A stretch of DNA of 64,000 nucleotides, taken from NCBI RefSeq assembly GCF_005885675.1, contig NZ_VANR01000001.1, positions 558,001 to 622,000 of the forward strand, written 5' to 3'. Below the pieces are notes generated by a model. It was not told the origin of the DNA and searched no databases. It saw only the letters and a program-made list of their open reading frames with translations. This DNA comes from Polaribacter aestuariivivens. GTDB lineage: Bacteria > Bacteroidota > Bacteroidia > Flavobacteriales > Flavobacteriaceae. Position 1 is the stretch's first letter; the number at the start of each line of letters is the position of its first letter. Shown here in pieces: positions 24,425 through 33,994 of this stretch. Position numbers and translations under genes: made by a program.

Positions 24425-26440
24425 ATGAACCCACTTTTACAAGAATTTAATACAGCTCCTTTTTCAAAAATTGAAACAAGTCATTACAAACCAGCTATAA
24501 AAAAAGCCATAGAAATTGCAAAAGAGGAAATACAAACAATTGTAGAAAATTCAGAAAGTCCAACTTTCGAAAACACTACAGTTGCTTTAGATTTCACAGG
24601 CGAAAAATTAAACAGAATTACCAGTATTTTTTTTAATTTAAATTCCGCTGAAACGAATGACAAGATTCAAAAAATAGCACAAGAAGTTTCTCCTTGGTTA
24701 AGTGAATTTAGAAATGACATTACTTTAAATGAAGCTTTATTTAAAAAAGTAAAAGAAGTTTTTAATAGTAAAGAAAAATTAGCCTTAACTCCAGAACAAG
24801 AAATGTTACTGGAAAAACAATACAAAGGTTTTGCAAGAAATGGAGCAAATTTAAATGAAGAAGATAAAAGTGAATTAAGAAAAATAGATACACAACTATC
24901 TAAACTATCTCTACAATTTGGTGAAAATGTTTTGGCAGAAACCAATGCTTTTGAAATGCACTTAACCAATGAGAAAGATGTTTCAGGTTTACCAGAATCT
25001 GCAAAAGAAGCTGCAAAACAATTGGCCAATGAAAAAGGGAAAAAAGGTTGGATTTTCACGTTAGATTACCCAAGTTACATTCCTTTTATGACATATGCAG
25101 ACAATAGAGAATTGCGTAAAAAACTAGCCATTGCTGCAGGTAAAAAAGGTTTTCAAAAAAATAAAAACAACAACGAACAAATTGTTTTAGACATTGTACG
25201 TTTACGTCACAAAAGAGCTAATTTATTAGGATATAAAACACATGCTCATTTTGTTTTAGAAGAACGTATGGCAGAAACTCCAGAAAAAGTGATTGATTTT
25301 TCGAATGAATTATTGGAAAAAGCAAAACCTGCTGCTAAAAAAGAATTTAAAAATTTAGAAAAATACGCTAAAAAATTAGACGGAATAGATCAACTTCAAA
25401 AATGGGATGGAGCATATTATTCAGAAAAATTAAAAAAAGAAATTTTTGATTTAGATCAAGAAATTTTAAAACCCTATTTTAAATTAGAAAATGTAATTGA
25501 TGGTGTTTTTGAAATTGCAAATCGCTTGTATGACTTAAAATTTGAAGAAGTTGCGAACATTGACAAATATCATGAAGACGTAAAAACTTACAATGTAACT
25601 GACACTAATGGTAATTTTATAGCGGTTTTTTATGCCGATTTTCATCCGAGAAAAGGAAAACGTAATGGCGCGTGGATGACAAGCTACAAACCACAACAAA
25701 TTAAAAACGGAATAAACGAAAGACCACACGTTTCTATTGTTTGTAATTTCACAAAACCAACACCTACAAAACCATCACTTTTAACTTTTAATGAAGTTAC
25801 AACTTTGTTTCACGAGTTCGGTCACGCTTTACACGGAATGTTAGCCAATACAACTTACAATAGTTTGTCTGGAACTTCAGTTTCTTGGGATTTTGTGGAA
25901 TTACCAAGTCAGGTTTTAGAAAACTGGTGTTACGAAAAAGAAGCGTTAGAATTGTTTGCGAAACATTACAAAACTGGAGAAATTATTCCAATGAAATACG
26001 TAGAGAAAATTAAAGAATCTGCTAGTTTTCATGAAGGAATGCAAACATTACGTCAATTAAGTTTTGGTTTGTTAGACATGAGTTGGCATTCTCAAAATCC
26101 TTCAGAAATTAAAAGCGTAAAAGATTTTGAAAACGAAGCTTTTACAGATACAAAACTATATCCAGATGTTGCAGAAAATGTAATGAGTACTGCTTTTTCT
26201 CATATTTTTCAAGGTGGATATTCTGCTGGTTATTATTCTTACAAATGGGCAGAAGTTTTAGATGCAGATGCTTTTGAATACTTTTTAGAAAAAGGAATAT
26301 TTAATAAAGAAGTTGCTTCTAAATTCAAAGAAAACGTACTTTCAAAAGGAGGAACAGAAAAGCCAATGATTTTGTACAAACGTTTTCGAGGAAAAGAACC
26401 CAAACCAGAGGCACTTTTAAAAAGAGCAGGTTTAATCTAA
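24425..26440 (+). CDS. M3-family zinc metallopeptidase (oligopeptidase/dipeptidyl carboxypeptidase)
   Basis: A 671-residue peptidase of the thimet/Dcp type that degrades short peptides. The zinc site is HEFGHALH with H463, E464 and H467, followed by the third ligand Glu about 25 residues on (SWDFVELPSQVLENW), and the substrate tyrosine and His motif in the C-terminal GGYSAGYYSYKWAEVLDADAF. No signal peptide is present, so a cytoplasmic location is likely, like OpdA/Dcp of E. coli. Length is usual. Confidence 0.93.
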   Translation: MNPLLQEFNTAPFSKIETSHYKPAIKKAIEIAKEEIQTIVENSESPTFENTTVALDFTGEKLNRITSIFFNLNSAETNDKIQKIAQEVSPWLSEFRNDITLNEALFKKVKEVFNSKEKLALTPEQEMLLEKQYKGFARNGANLNEEDKSELRKIDTQLSKLSLQFGENVLAETNAFEMHLTNEKDVSGLPESAKEAAKQLANEKGKKGWIFTLDYPSYIPFMTYADNRELRKKLAIAAGKKGFQKNKNNNEQIVLDIVRLRHKRANLLGYKTHAHFVLEERMAETPEKVIDFSNELLEKAKPAAKKEFKNLEKYAKKLDGIDQLQKWDGAYYSEKLKKEIFDLDQEILKPYFKLENVIDGVFEIANRLYDLKFEEVANIDKYHEDVKTYNVTDTNGNFIAVFYADFHPRKGKRNGAWMTSYKPQQIKNGINERPHVSIVCNFTKPTPTKPSLLTFNEVTTLFHEFGHALHGMLANTTYNSLSGTSVSWDFVELPSQVLENWCYEKEALELFAKHYKTGEIIPMKYVEKIKESASFHEGMQTLRQLSFGLLDMSWHSQNPSEIKSVKDFENEAFTDTKLYPDVAENVMSTAFSHIFQGGYSAGYYSYKWAEVLDADAFEYFLEKGIFNKEVASKFKENVLSKGGTEKPMILYKRFRGKEPKPEALLKRAGLI

Positions 26441-26488
26441 TACTTCTTTTGAGGTTATTTTTATTATCATAAGAAACTTTTTAAAAAC

Positions 26489-27703
26489 ATGAAATACCAA
26501 TTTCTATGGTTCTTTTTGCTCATTTCTAACTGTATTATAGGGCAAACTATAATTACAGGAACTGTTTTCGAAAAAAACAATCCTTTAGAAGGTGCTGCAG
26601 TGTATTTAAATAATACCATGGTTGGCACTACAACAAATGCAAAAGGTGTTTTTTCATTAAAAGTAAAAGAAGGCAAACATGAGTTAATCATTTCTTTTTT
26701 AGGTTATAAAACCATCAATTACAATTTAAATACATCAACTTATAAAAAACCTCTTTCTTTCACTTTAGTAGAAGCAGAAAATACGTTAAATGAAATTTTT
26801 ATTGGAAAAACAAAATATGATGATGAATGGAAATACAATCTCAAAAACTTTAAAAGAGAATTTATTGGACAAACAACATTGGCTGAAAATTGTAAAATAT
26901 TGAATCCAAAAGTATTACATTTCGAGTTTGATGCAAAAAATAATATTTTAACTGCTTTTGCTAGAAAGCCACTACAAATTAAACACAAAGATTTAGGCTA
27001 CAAAATCACATACGATTTAGAAAGTTTTATTATCAATAAAAAATATGTAACCTATTTAGGCTATTCTCGCTACGAAAATTTAAAAGGAAGTAAAAGAAAG
27101 CAACGAAAATGGAAAAAAAACAGGCTCAAGGCATATAATGGTTCTTCCATTCATTTTTATCAATCTTTATTAAAAGGAACTTCTTATGTAGATGGTTTTA
27201 TCATTAATTTGTTTAAAAGAGTACCAAACCCAGAAAGACCTAGCGAAGAAGAAATTAAAAAAGCGAGGGAACTCGTAAAATTAAATCGCTCAGTAATTAA
27301 TTTTTCAGCTAAAATTGAAAAACCAAAATCTGCTATAGATTCTGCTTTATTAGTTTTAAGAAAAGTACGCTTGCCAAAATTTATTGATTATTTATACGAA
27401 TCTAAAGCGCCAATAAATAAAATTATTACTAAAGAAAATGGTGTTTATAAGCTAATTTTCGAAAACAACCTTAGTATAGTTTATACCAAAGAGCTCGAAG
27501 AAAAAGGGTATATTCTTAGAAATGCTTTTAGCAAAATAAGAAAAGCATTGCCACAAACCTCTTCAATAATTCCCGTTAAAAAACCTATTTATTTAGATAA
27601 AAATGGATTATTAATAAATCCGTTAGCAGTTTTTTACGAAGGATACTGGTCTTATGAAAAATTTGCAAATACGCTACCTTTAGATTATGTTCCTTTGAAA
27701 TAA
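26489..27703 (+). CDS. Secreted protein with carboxypeptidase-regulatory-like domain
   Basis: A 404-residue exported protein. Signal peptide FLWFFLLISNCIIGQ; then a carboxypeptidase D regulatory-like (beta-sandwich) domain at about 18-95 (TVFEKNNPLEGAAVYLNNT, GVFSLKVKEGKHELIISFLG), the domain that begins SusC-type receptors. The following 300 residues have no plug or barrel; instead there is an unassigned region. This standalone type is common in Bacteroidota. It may be surface-exposed and bind a ligand; no function can be assigned. A TATTTTTA box lies 25 bases upstream, with one mismatch to consensus. Confidence 0.78.
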   Translation: MKYQFLWFFLLISNCIIGQTIITGTVFEKNNPLEGAAVYLNNTMVGTTTNAKGVFSLKVKEGKHELIISFLGYKTINYNLNTSTYKKPLSFTLVEAENTLNEIFIGKTKYDDEWKYNLKNFKREFIGQTTLAENCKILNPKVLHFEFDAKNNILTAFARKPLQIKHKDLGYKITYDLESFIINKKYVTYLGYSRYENLKGSKRKQRKWKKNRLKAYNGSSIHFYQSLLKGTSYVDGFIINLFKRVPNPERPSEEEIKKARELVKLNRSVINFSAKIEKPKSAIDSALLVLRKVRLPKFIDYLYESKAPINKIITKENGVYKLIFENNLSIVYTKELEEKGYILRNAFSKIRKALPQTSSIIPVKKPIYLDKNGLLINPLAVFYEGYWSYEKFANTLPLDYVPLK

Positions 27704-27732
27704 GTTTATAGTCTTTAGTAGGCAGTTTTATA

Positions 27733-28974
27733 TTACTTTTTATTTTTCGCCTCAATCCATTTACTCATATATTTTGTAGCTTGTAAGGTTTGATACTGCA
27801 ACAAGCTTCCCATAAAATTATTCGTTCTATGATTTTCTAAATGATATTGAATTTTTTCTATTTTATTGAAAAATAAGTGTCCGTTTTTTTCTTTGCTGTA
27901 AATATTGTTGATAATGTTTACTCCGTTATTTTGAGCAATTTCCCAAGTTTTTTTCTCTAAATATAATATAATTGCTTTTTTAGAAAATTCAATAAAATCA
28001 TCTTCAACAAAACCATTCCAATACAAATCTTCACTCATTCCTTCTACTCCAATTGAAGTGGTTACACTTGGCGTTCCACAAAGCATAGCTTCTGTTAACT
28101 TTCCTTTAATTCCTGCCCCAAAATTTATAGGTGCTAAAACCACTTTTGCATTGCCAACAACTTCATTGGCATCTTCAACAAAACCTTTAATAATAAAACC
28201 TTCTTTTTTATTGTGTAGCTGTTCTATTTGCTGAGTTACATAAGCACCATAAATATGAAGTTCTGCTTTTGGCAATTGCTTTCTAACCTTATTCCAAACT
28301 TTATTTTTCAAAGTTAAAACAGCATCTACATTTGGTTTATGAAAGAAGTTTCCAATAAAAATAAAGTGCTCTCTTTTTTCAAAATTTTTCCATTTAAGTT
28401 GATGAGTTTTATCTATTTCATCAAAAAGAAAAGGTAAATATATTAGAATAGATTCATCAATTTTGAAAGTGTTTTTCAATAACTCCATTTCAAAATTAGA
28501 AATTATTAAAGACAAATCGCATCTTAAAATAGAAGCAATTTCTCTTTTTGTAATGTCTTGTCTCAGCAGTTCATCAATAGAAAAATCTATGTTCTTTTTT
28601 AAACAGACTTCTCTTGTTTTGCGCAAACAGTGTAAATCTTCTGTATCTAAAATTCGAATTCCTTTTGGGCAGTTTTCTGCAACTCGCCAACCAAATTGTT
28701 CTTCCATCATAAAACGATCGAACAATACAATTTCTGGTTGCAAATCTTTTACAAAAATGTCGAAAGAAACATTATTTAATTCAATAGAAACTTCGTCAAT
28801 TTCCAAAGTTTTTAAATCGATTGCCTTTTCGTTTTTGATTGAAGGCGAAGCAAAGGTAATTTTATAATCTCGTTCTAAAAACTGATGGATTAACTGCAAC
28901 ATTCTCTTTCCTGCAGCAGAAGAATTGGGTTCTACCCAAACATAACCAATTATTAATAACGATTTTTTTTGCAA
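27733..28974 (-). CDS. GT4-family glycosyltransferase
   Basis: A 413-residue protein with GT-B fold features: an N-terminal strand (SLLIIGYVWVEPNSSAAGKR), a middle nucleotide-binding strand (HFIFIGNFFHKPN) and the C-terminal donor-site segment APINFGAGIKGKLTEAMLCG. It is not closely like the GT4 protein at 5801. The start is TTG, placed directly after the stop of the haem-binding protein gene, which forms one unit with it. Donor and acceptor are not predictable. Confidence 0.82.
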   Translation of the reverse strand: MQKKSLLIIGYVWVEPNSSAAGKRMLQLIHQFLERDYKITFASPSIKNEKAIDLKTLEIDEVSIELNNVSFDIFVKDLQPEIVLFDRFMMEEQFGWRVAENCPKGIRILDTEDLHCLRKTREVCLKKNIDFSIDELLRQDITKREIASILRCDLSLIISNFEMELLKNTFKIDESILIYLPFLFDEIDKTHQLKWKNFEKREHFIFIGNFFHKPNVDAVLTLKNKVWNKVRKQLPKAELHIYGAYVTQQIEQLHNKKEGFIIKGFVEDANEVVGNAKVVLAPINFGAGIKGKLTEAMLCGTPSVTTSIGVEGMSEDLYWNGFVEDDFIEFSKKAIILYLEKKTWEIAQNNGVNIINNIYSKEKNGHLFFNKIEKIQYHLENHRTNNFMGSLLQYQTLQATKYMSKWIEAKNKK

Positions 28975-29448
28975 TTATTCAGCTTGCATTTGAAGTTTAT
29001 AATCTGCCTGTACTTTTTTACCCCAAGCAACAACTGCAGCAATTTGTTCTGGCGTTAAATTCGCATTAGAATGTGTGTATGTGTAAGACTCTAAAGGCAT
29101 TTCTCCTTTTTCTACTTCCTCATGTAATTCGTCCATTTTATGCTCTTTTCTTTTTAGAGAATATTTACTCCACTCAGAAAAATTCAAATGCTTTTTACCA
29201 TCTTTAATATGGTCTGCCAACCAATAATTTACTGGTGTAATTTTATCGTACCAAGGATACACTGTTTTGTTGCTATGACAATCGAAACAAGTAGTTTCTA
29301 ATATTTTCTTTACATCTTCTGGCGGATTTGTTTCTGCAAGAAAAGTAGATACAGAAGCTAAATCTCCATCATTTTTTTCTGGTCCAAAAAACTGAGCGAT
29401 TATAAATATTACAAGTAAAACTAAAAGTACTTTTTTAAGAATTTTCAT
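28975..29448 (-). CDS. Haem-binding domain protein (c-type cytochrome-like)
   Basis: A 157-residue protein with an N-terminal membrane anchor (KKVLLVLLVIFIIAQFFG), probably uncleaved, and a periplasmic domain with one c-type haem motif CFDCH (CxxCH) and a later cluster (EEVEKGEMPLESYTYTH, typical of the haem-binding family PF14376, with a Met axial ligand likely in GEMP). Haem would be attached in the periplasm by the cytochrome c maturation system. Role: possibly electron transfer. It sits upstream of a glycosyltransferase, an unrelated companion. Confidence 0.85.
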   Translation of the reverse strand: MKILKKVLLVLLVIFIIAQFFGPEKNDGDLASVSTFLAETNPPEDVKKILETTCFDCHSNKTVYPWYDKITPVNYWLADHIKDGKKHLNFSEWSKYSLKRKEHKMDELHEEVEKGEMPLESYTYTHSNANLTPEQIAAVVAWGKKVQADYKLQMQAE

Positions 29449-29518
29449 TGGTAAAATATTAAGATAATTTATGGTGGTAAAACTACGTAATTCTCACTTT
29501 ATTCTGTAAAAATATCCG

Positions 29519-29526
29519 TATTTTTG
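29519..29526 (+). promoter_or_regulatory. Candidate -7 box for lpdA
   Basis: TATTTTTG matches TAnnTTTG, 58 bases before the start. A TTTA at 29498 lies at a shorter spacing (17 bases) than the usual. Confidence 0.45.
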
Positions 29527-29584
29527 TCAACTATATTTAAAATTTGAACCGAAAGGTTATCAAAAAGTAAAAATAAAGGTACTT

Positions 29585-30985
29585 ATGAAATACGATATTA
29601 TTGTAATTGGTTCTGGTCCTGGAGGATATATTGCTGCAGTTAGAGCTTCTCAACTTGGTAAAAAAGTCGCAATTATAGAAAAATATGCAACTTTAGGTGG
29701 AACTTGTTTAAATGTGGGTTGTATTCCTTCAAAAGCATTGTTAGATTCTTCACATCATTATTACGATGCTGTAAATCATTTTGAAGAGCATGGAATTACA
29801 GTAGAAACTCCGAAAATAGATTTCGGAAAAATGATAGAGAGAAAAGCAAAAGTAGTAGAAACAACTACTGGAGGAATCAAATACTTAATGGACAAAAACA
29901 ATATTGATGTTTTTGAAGGTTTAGGTTCTTTTGAAGATAAAACACATGTGAAAATCACGAAAAATAATGGTTCTTCAGAAACAATAGAAGGTACAAATAT
30001 TATTATTGCAACTGGCTCAAAACCATCTTCTTTACCTTTTATTAATATCGATAAAGAAAGAATTATTACTTCTTCAGAGGCTTTAAAATTATCGGAAATT
30101 CCTAAAGATTTATTGGTAATTGGTGGTGGTGTAATTGGTTTAGAATTAGGTTCTGTATACAAAAGATTGGGTGCAAATGTTACTGTAATTGAATATATGG
30201 ATAAGATTGTACCAGGAATGGATGCTGATGTTTCTAAAGAATTACAAAAAGTTTTAAAGAAACAAGGTGTTAAGTTTGCTACAAGTCATAAAGTAAGCGC
30301 TGTTGAAAGAAATGGCGATACAATTACCGTAAAAGCAACTGATAAAAAAGATAGAGAAATTGAATTTTCTGGAGATTATTGCTTGGTTTCTGTTGGTAGA
30401 AAAGCATATACAGAAGGTTTAGGTTTAGAAAAAGTTGGTGTGGAAGTAAATGAGCGCGGACAAGTTTCTGTAAACGATCATTTACAAACCAATATTAATA
30501 ATATTTACGCAATTGGCGATGTTGTAAAAGGTGCAATGTTAGCACACAAAGCAGAAGAAGAAGGTGTTGTTGTTGCTGAATATTTAGCTGGCGAAAAACC
30601 TCATATTGACTATAATTTAATTCCTGGTATTGTTTACACCTGGCCAGAAGTTGCTGCAGTTGGTAAAACTGAAGATGAATTAAAGGAAGCAAAAGTTGAT
30701 TATAAAGCTGGTAAATTTTCGATGAGAGCTTTAGGTAGATCTCGTGCAAGTGGAGATATTGATGGTTTTGTAAAAGTGTTAGCAGATAAAAATACCGATG
30801 AAATTTTAGGAGTTCATATGGTTGGCGCAAGAGTTGCTGACTTAATTATGGAAGCTGCTGTAGCAATGGAATACAGAGCATCTGCTGAAGATTTAGCAAG
30901 AATTTGTCATGGTCACCCAACATATTCAGAAGCAGTGAAAGAAGCTGCAAAAGCGGCTTGGGATGGAAAACCGTTAAACGCATAA
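29585..30985 (+). CDS. lpdA: Dihydrolipoyl dehydrogenase (E3)
   Basis: The FAD enzyme that reoxidises lipoyl groups for the 2-oxoglutarate and pyruvate dehydrogenase complexes with NAD+. The 466 residues contain FAD-binding GSGPGGYIAAVRASQLG, the redox-active disulfide GGTCLNVGCIPSKALL, the NAD site VIGGGVIGLELGSV, the second FAD motif IYAIGDVV, and the active-site CHGHPTYSEA at the C-terminal dimer interface. It lies alone, not with sucAB (57.4-61.5 kb), and is closed by a strong terminator. Confidence 0.97.
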   Translation: MKYDIIVIGSGPGGYIAAVRASQLGKKVAIIEKYATLGGTCLNVGCIPSKALLDSSHHYYDAVNHFEEHGITVETPKIDFGKMIERKAKVVETTTGGIKYLMDKNNIDVFEGLGSFEDKTHVKITKNNGSSETIEGTNIIIATGSKPSSLPFINIDKERIITSSEALKLSEIPKDLLVIGGGVIGLELGSVYKRLGANVTVIEYMDKIVPGMDADVSKELQKVLKKQGVKFATSHKVSAVERNGDTITVKATDKKDREIEFSGDYCLVSVGRKAYTEGLGLEKVGVEVNERGQVSVNDHLQTNINNIYAIGDVVKGAMLAHKAEEEGVVVAEYLAGEKPHIDYNLIPGIVYTWPEVAAVGKTEDELKEAKVDYKAGKFSMRALGRSRASGDIDGFVKVLADKNTDEILGVHMVGARVADLIMEAAVAMEYRASAEDLARICHGHPTYSEAVKEAAKAAWDGKPLNA

Positions 30986-31010
30986 TCAGCTTATATTATA
31001 AAAAATGATA

Positions 31011-31042
31011 AAAACCTTTTAAGTTAGAGCTTAAAAGGTTTT
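31011..31042 (+). terminator. Intrinsic terminator of lpdA
   Basis: Stem AAAACCTTTTAAG / CTTAAAAGGTTTT with loop TTAGAG followed by T residues. Confidence 0.9.
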
Positions 31043-31120
31043 TTGTTATATATAAATTTCCTAAAGTTTAAAATTTATGGCAATTTTTACCCTATTTTTC
31101 TTAATTCAATATTAATTCTG

Positions 31121-31128
31121 CATCTTTG
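31121..31128 (+). promoter_or_regulatory. Possible -7 box abutting rsgA
   Basis: CATCTTTG differs from TAnnTTTG only in its first base and ends 5 bases before the ATG at 31134. Confidence 0.35.
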
Positions 31129-31133
31129 TATTA

Positions 31134-32096
31134 ATGGTAGGAATCGTTTACAAATCCACAGGTAGTTGGTATCACATAAAAGCTGATAATGGAAAATTTT
31201 ACGAATGTAGAATTAAAGGAAAGTTTAGAATAAAAGGTATTAAAAGTACCAACCCAATTGCTGTTGGTGATAAAGTAGTATTTGATATTGAAAAAAAGGG
31301 AGATGAAGAAACTGGAGTTATTAAAACTATTTTAGATAGAGATAATTTTATTGTTCGTAAATCTGTAAATCTTTCCAAACAAACACATATTATAGCAGCA
31401 AATATAGATCAGGTTTTTCTGTTAATTACAATAAACAACCCACCAACATTTACCACTTTTATAGATCGTTTTTTAGTTTCTACAAGAGCATATAGAATAG
31501 ATACTGTTTTGGTTTTTAACAAAATAGATTCTTATGAAATTGAAGAAAGAGCAGAAATTATGTATTTAAAAGATATTTATACAGCCATTGGTTACAAATG
31601 TATTGAGGTTTCTGCAACCCAAAACATTAATATTGATAAAGTAAAACATTTAATGGTAGGTAAAACCTCTATGTTTGTTGGTCATTCTGGTGTTGGAAAA
31701 TCTACTTTGGTAAATGCAATAGAACCAGTTTTGGAGCTAAAAACTAAAGAAATTTCAGACCAACACAAACAAGGTCAGCACACAACCACATTTGCAGAAA
31801 TGTTCGACCTAAGTTTTAACGCCAAAATTATAGACACTCCAGGAATTAAAGGTTTTGGTGTGGTAGATATTGATAAATATGAACTAGGAGATTATTTTCC
31901 AGAATTTTTTGCTTTGAAGCAAGATTGTAAATTCAATAATTGTTTACATTTAAAAGAACCACATTGTGCTGTTAAAGAAGCCTTAGAAGATGAAAAAGTA
32001 TCTTGGTCGCGCTACAAAAGTTATCTTCAAATTATAGAAGGAGAAGAAGAAACTGAACATTTTAGAACAGATATTTGGAATGAAGACGACAATTAA
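31134..32096 (+). CDS. rsgA: Small-ribosomal-subunit biogenesis GTPase RsgA
   Basis: A circularly permuted GTPase that checks late 30S maturation. The 320-residue protein starts with an OB fold (GIVYKSTGSWYHIKADNGK), then the G4 motif VFNKIDSY before the P-loop GHSGVGKSTL, then the G3 motif DTPGIKGFG, showing the permutation. The C-terminal zinc finger is intact: C-x4-C-x-H-x5-C in CKFNNCLHLKEPHC. It heads an operon of four genes for RNA and tRNA quality control (dtd, tatD-like, tcdA), spaced 6, -1 and -4 bases. Confidence 0.96.
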   Translation: MVGIVYKSTGSWYHIKADNGKFYECRIKGKFRIKGIKSTNPIAVGDKVVFDIEKKGDEETGVIKTILDRDNFIVRKSVNLSKQTHIIAANIDQVFLLITINNPPTFTTFIDRFLVSTRAYRIDTVLVFNKIDSYEIEERAEIMYLKDIYTAIGYKCIEVSATQNINIDKVKHLMVGKTSMFVGHSGVGKSTLVNAIEPVLELKTKEISDQHKQGQHTTTFAEMFDLSFNAKIIDTPGIKGFGVVDIDKYELGDYFPEFFALKQDCKFNNCLHLKEPHCAVKEALEDEKVSWSRYKSYLQIIEGEEETEHFRTDIWNEDDN

Positions 32097-32102
32097 AAAA
32101 CC

Positions 32103-32555
32103 ATGAAAACTGTAATTCAAAGAGTTTCAAAAGCAAGCGTAACTATCCATAAAAATAAAGTTGCCGAAATTGAAGCAGGACTTTTAATTTTACTTGGAAT
32201 CGTACCTGAAGATACCCAAGAAGATATTGATTTTTTGGTAAGAAAAATTGCAAACCTCCGCATTTTTAATGATGAAAACAATGTAATGAACAATTCATTA
32301 TTAAACATTAATGGTGAAGCAATTGTAGTAAGTCAATTTACATTACATGCAGCTACAAAAAAAGGCAACAGACCTAGCTACATTAAAGCTGCAAAACCAG
32401 AAATAGCAATTCCTTTGTACGAAGATTTTATAAAAACATTGGAAAAAGAACTGAATAAAAAAGTGCAAACTGGTACATTTGGTGCAGATATGAAAGTGGA
32501 ATTGTTAAATGATGGTCCTGTTACAATCATTATCGATTCAAAAAATAAAGAATAA
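32103..32555 (+). CDS. dtd: D-aminoacyl-tRNA deacylase
   Basis: It hydrolyses D-aminoacyl-tRNAs and keeps D-amino acids out of proteins. The 150-residue protein has the family's invariant SQFTLHA segment and the NDGPVTI segment with the cis Gly-Pro that excludes L-substrates. It ends in TAATG overlap with the next gene, so translation is coupled. Confidence 0.96.
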   Translation: MKTVIQRVSKASVTIHKNKVAEIEAGLLILLGIVPEDTQEDIDFLVRKIANLRIFNDENNVMNNSLLNINGEAIVVSQFTLHAATKKGNRPSYIKAAKPEIAIPLYEDFIKTLEKELNKKVQTGTFGADMKVELLNDGPVTIIIDSKNKE

Positions 32556-33205
32556 TGAGTTTGGATTTTATAAACATCCATACACACAAAAAAATTGCTA
32601 GTAAAAACGTATTTTCAATTGAAAATAAATATCCAAATTCGCAAAACTTTTCTCACCCTTTTTCAATCGGTATTCATCCTTGGTTTATCAATAAAAATAG
32701 TATTGATGAAGAACTACACATCATTGAAAACAAAATAATACACGAAAACTGTTACGCATTAGGTGAATGTGGTTTAGATAAGTTGATAGAAATTGATTTT
32801 AAGCTTCAGAAGGAAGTATTTATCAAACAAATTCAAGTATCAGAAAAACACAAAAAACCATTAATAATTCATTGTGTTAAAGCGTTTCAAGAAATTATTG
32901 AGATAAAAAAAGAACTCAAACCAAAACAAACTTGGATTGTTCATGGGTTTAATAAAAATTTTCAAATTGCAGATAACTTCATAAAAAATAACATACTGAT
33001 ATCCTTTGGAGAAGCAATCATTAAAAATGAAAAATTACAAAAAGTAGTGGAAGAAATTTCTATAGATAATTTTTTTTTAGAAACAGACGATTCCGAAGTT
33101 GATATTGAAACAATTTATCAGAAAACTTCAATTATAAAACATATTGAAATGGAAGAACTTCAACAAAAAATTAAAAATAATTTTAAAAAAATATTTAACA
33201 CATGA
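32555..33205 (+). CDS. TatD-family metal-dependent hydrolase
   Basis: A 216-residue TIM-barrel hydrolase, short for the TatD family (about 260). The metal residues are recognisable: H-x-H in INIHTHKK, Glu in GECGLD, His in LIIHCVKA, His in IVHGFNKN, and the last Asp in ETDDSEVD. TatD proteins are 3'-5' exonucleases or deoxyribonucleases in repair and RNA quality control. It sits between dtd and tcdA with 1-base and 4-base overlaps. Confidence 0.85.
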   Translation: MSLDFINIHTHKKIASKNVFSIENKYPNSQNFSHPFSIGIHPWFINKNSIDEELHIIENKIIHENCYALGECGLDKLIEIDFKLQKEVFIKQIQVSEKHKKPLIIHCVKAFQEIIEIKKELKPKQTWIVHGFNKNFQIADNFIKNNILISFGEAIIKNEKLQKVVEEISIDNFFLETDDSEVDIETIYQKTSIIKHIEMEELQQKIKNNFKKIFNT

Positions 33206-33915
33206 GTTGGTTAGAACGTACAGAACTATTAGTACAAAAAGAAGGTTTAGAAAAATTAAAAAAAGCCAATATTTTAATAGTCGGTTTGGGTGGTGTTGGT
33301 AGTTATGCTGCAGAATTTATAGCTAGAGCAGGTGTTGGCAAAATGACTATTGTTGATGGTGACGTTTTTGATGAAACCAATAAAAACAGGCAATTACCAG
33401 CATTAGATTCAACTATTGGAAAACTAAAAACTGAAGTTTTAGCAAGCAGAATTAAAGAAATAAACAGTGAAATTGAATTAACAATGCTAACCGAATTCTT
33501 ATCACCAGAGAGAGCATACGAAATAGTAACAAATAAATTTGATTATGTTTTAGATTGTATAGATAGTATTACACCTAAAATAAATTTAATTGTTGCAGCG
33601 AGAAGAAAAAAGGTGAAAATTATTTCTTCAATGGGTGCAGGAGGTAAATTAGATGCTACCAAAATTAAAGTAAAAGACATTTCTAAAACTAAAAATTGCA
33701 CGATGGCAAGAGTTTTAAGAAAACGCTTAAAAGATCGTAAAGTAGATAAGGGTGTAAAAGCAGTGTATTCAGAAGAAGTTCAAATCTCTAAAAGTGTAAA
33801 AATTACAGATGGTACCAATTACAAAAAATCTTATTATGGTACTATAAGCTATATGCCTGCAGCTTTTGGACTACAAGCAGCAGCACATGTAGTTAATTTT
33901 ATCTTAAAAAAGTAA
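33202..33915 (+). CDS. tcdA: tRNA threonylcarbamoyladenosine dehydratase (TcdA/CsdL)
   Basis: An E1-like enzyme that cyclises t6A37 of tRNA to ct6A using ATP. The 237 residues have the nucleotide-binding GLGGVGSYAAEFIARAG, the acidic IVDGDVFDETNKNRQL motif, and DCIDSITPKINLI. The C-terminal activity loop with SYMPAAFGLQAAAHV is normal. It is the last gene of the rsgA operon. Its partner cysteine desulfurase CsdA is not in the window. Confidence 0.92.
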   Translation: MSWLERTELLVQKEGLEKLKKANILIVGLGGVGSYAAEFIARAGVGKMTIVDGDVFDETNKNRQLPALDSTIGKLKTEVLASRIKEINSEIELTMLTEFLSPERAYEIVTNKFDYVLDCIDSITPKINLIVAARRKKVKIISSMGAGGKLDATKIKVKDISKTKNCTMARVLRKRLKDRKVDKGVKAVYSEEVQISKSVKITDGTNYKKSYYGTISYMPAAFGLQAAAHVVNFILKK

Positions 33916-33946
33916 AAAATAGTTTCCAAGGGAAATAAATTCATTG

Positions 33947-33954
33947 TATATTTG
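33947..33954 (+). promoter_or_regulatory. Candidate promoter of the YceI gene
   Basis: TATATTTG is an exact -7 box. TTTC at 33923-33926 lies 20 bases upstream and differs from TTTG by one base. The box is 40 bases before the start. Confidence 0.55.
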
Positions 33955-33994
33955 CCACGGAAAATAATTCCAATAATCAATTAATTAAAATAAC

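Noticed and set aside
30495..30830. 111-residue open frame antisense to lpdA, rich in Gln and Leu
   Set aside because: The odd composition comes from the reverse strand of Lpd codons; no start context or homology, so it is a shadow.
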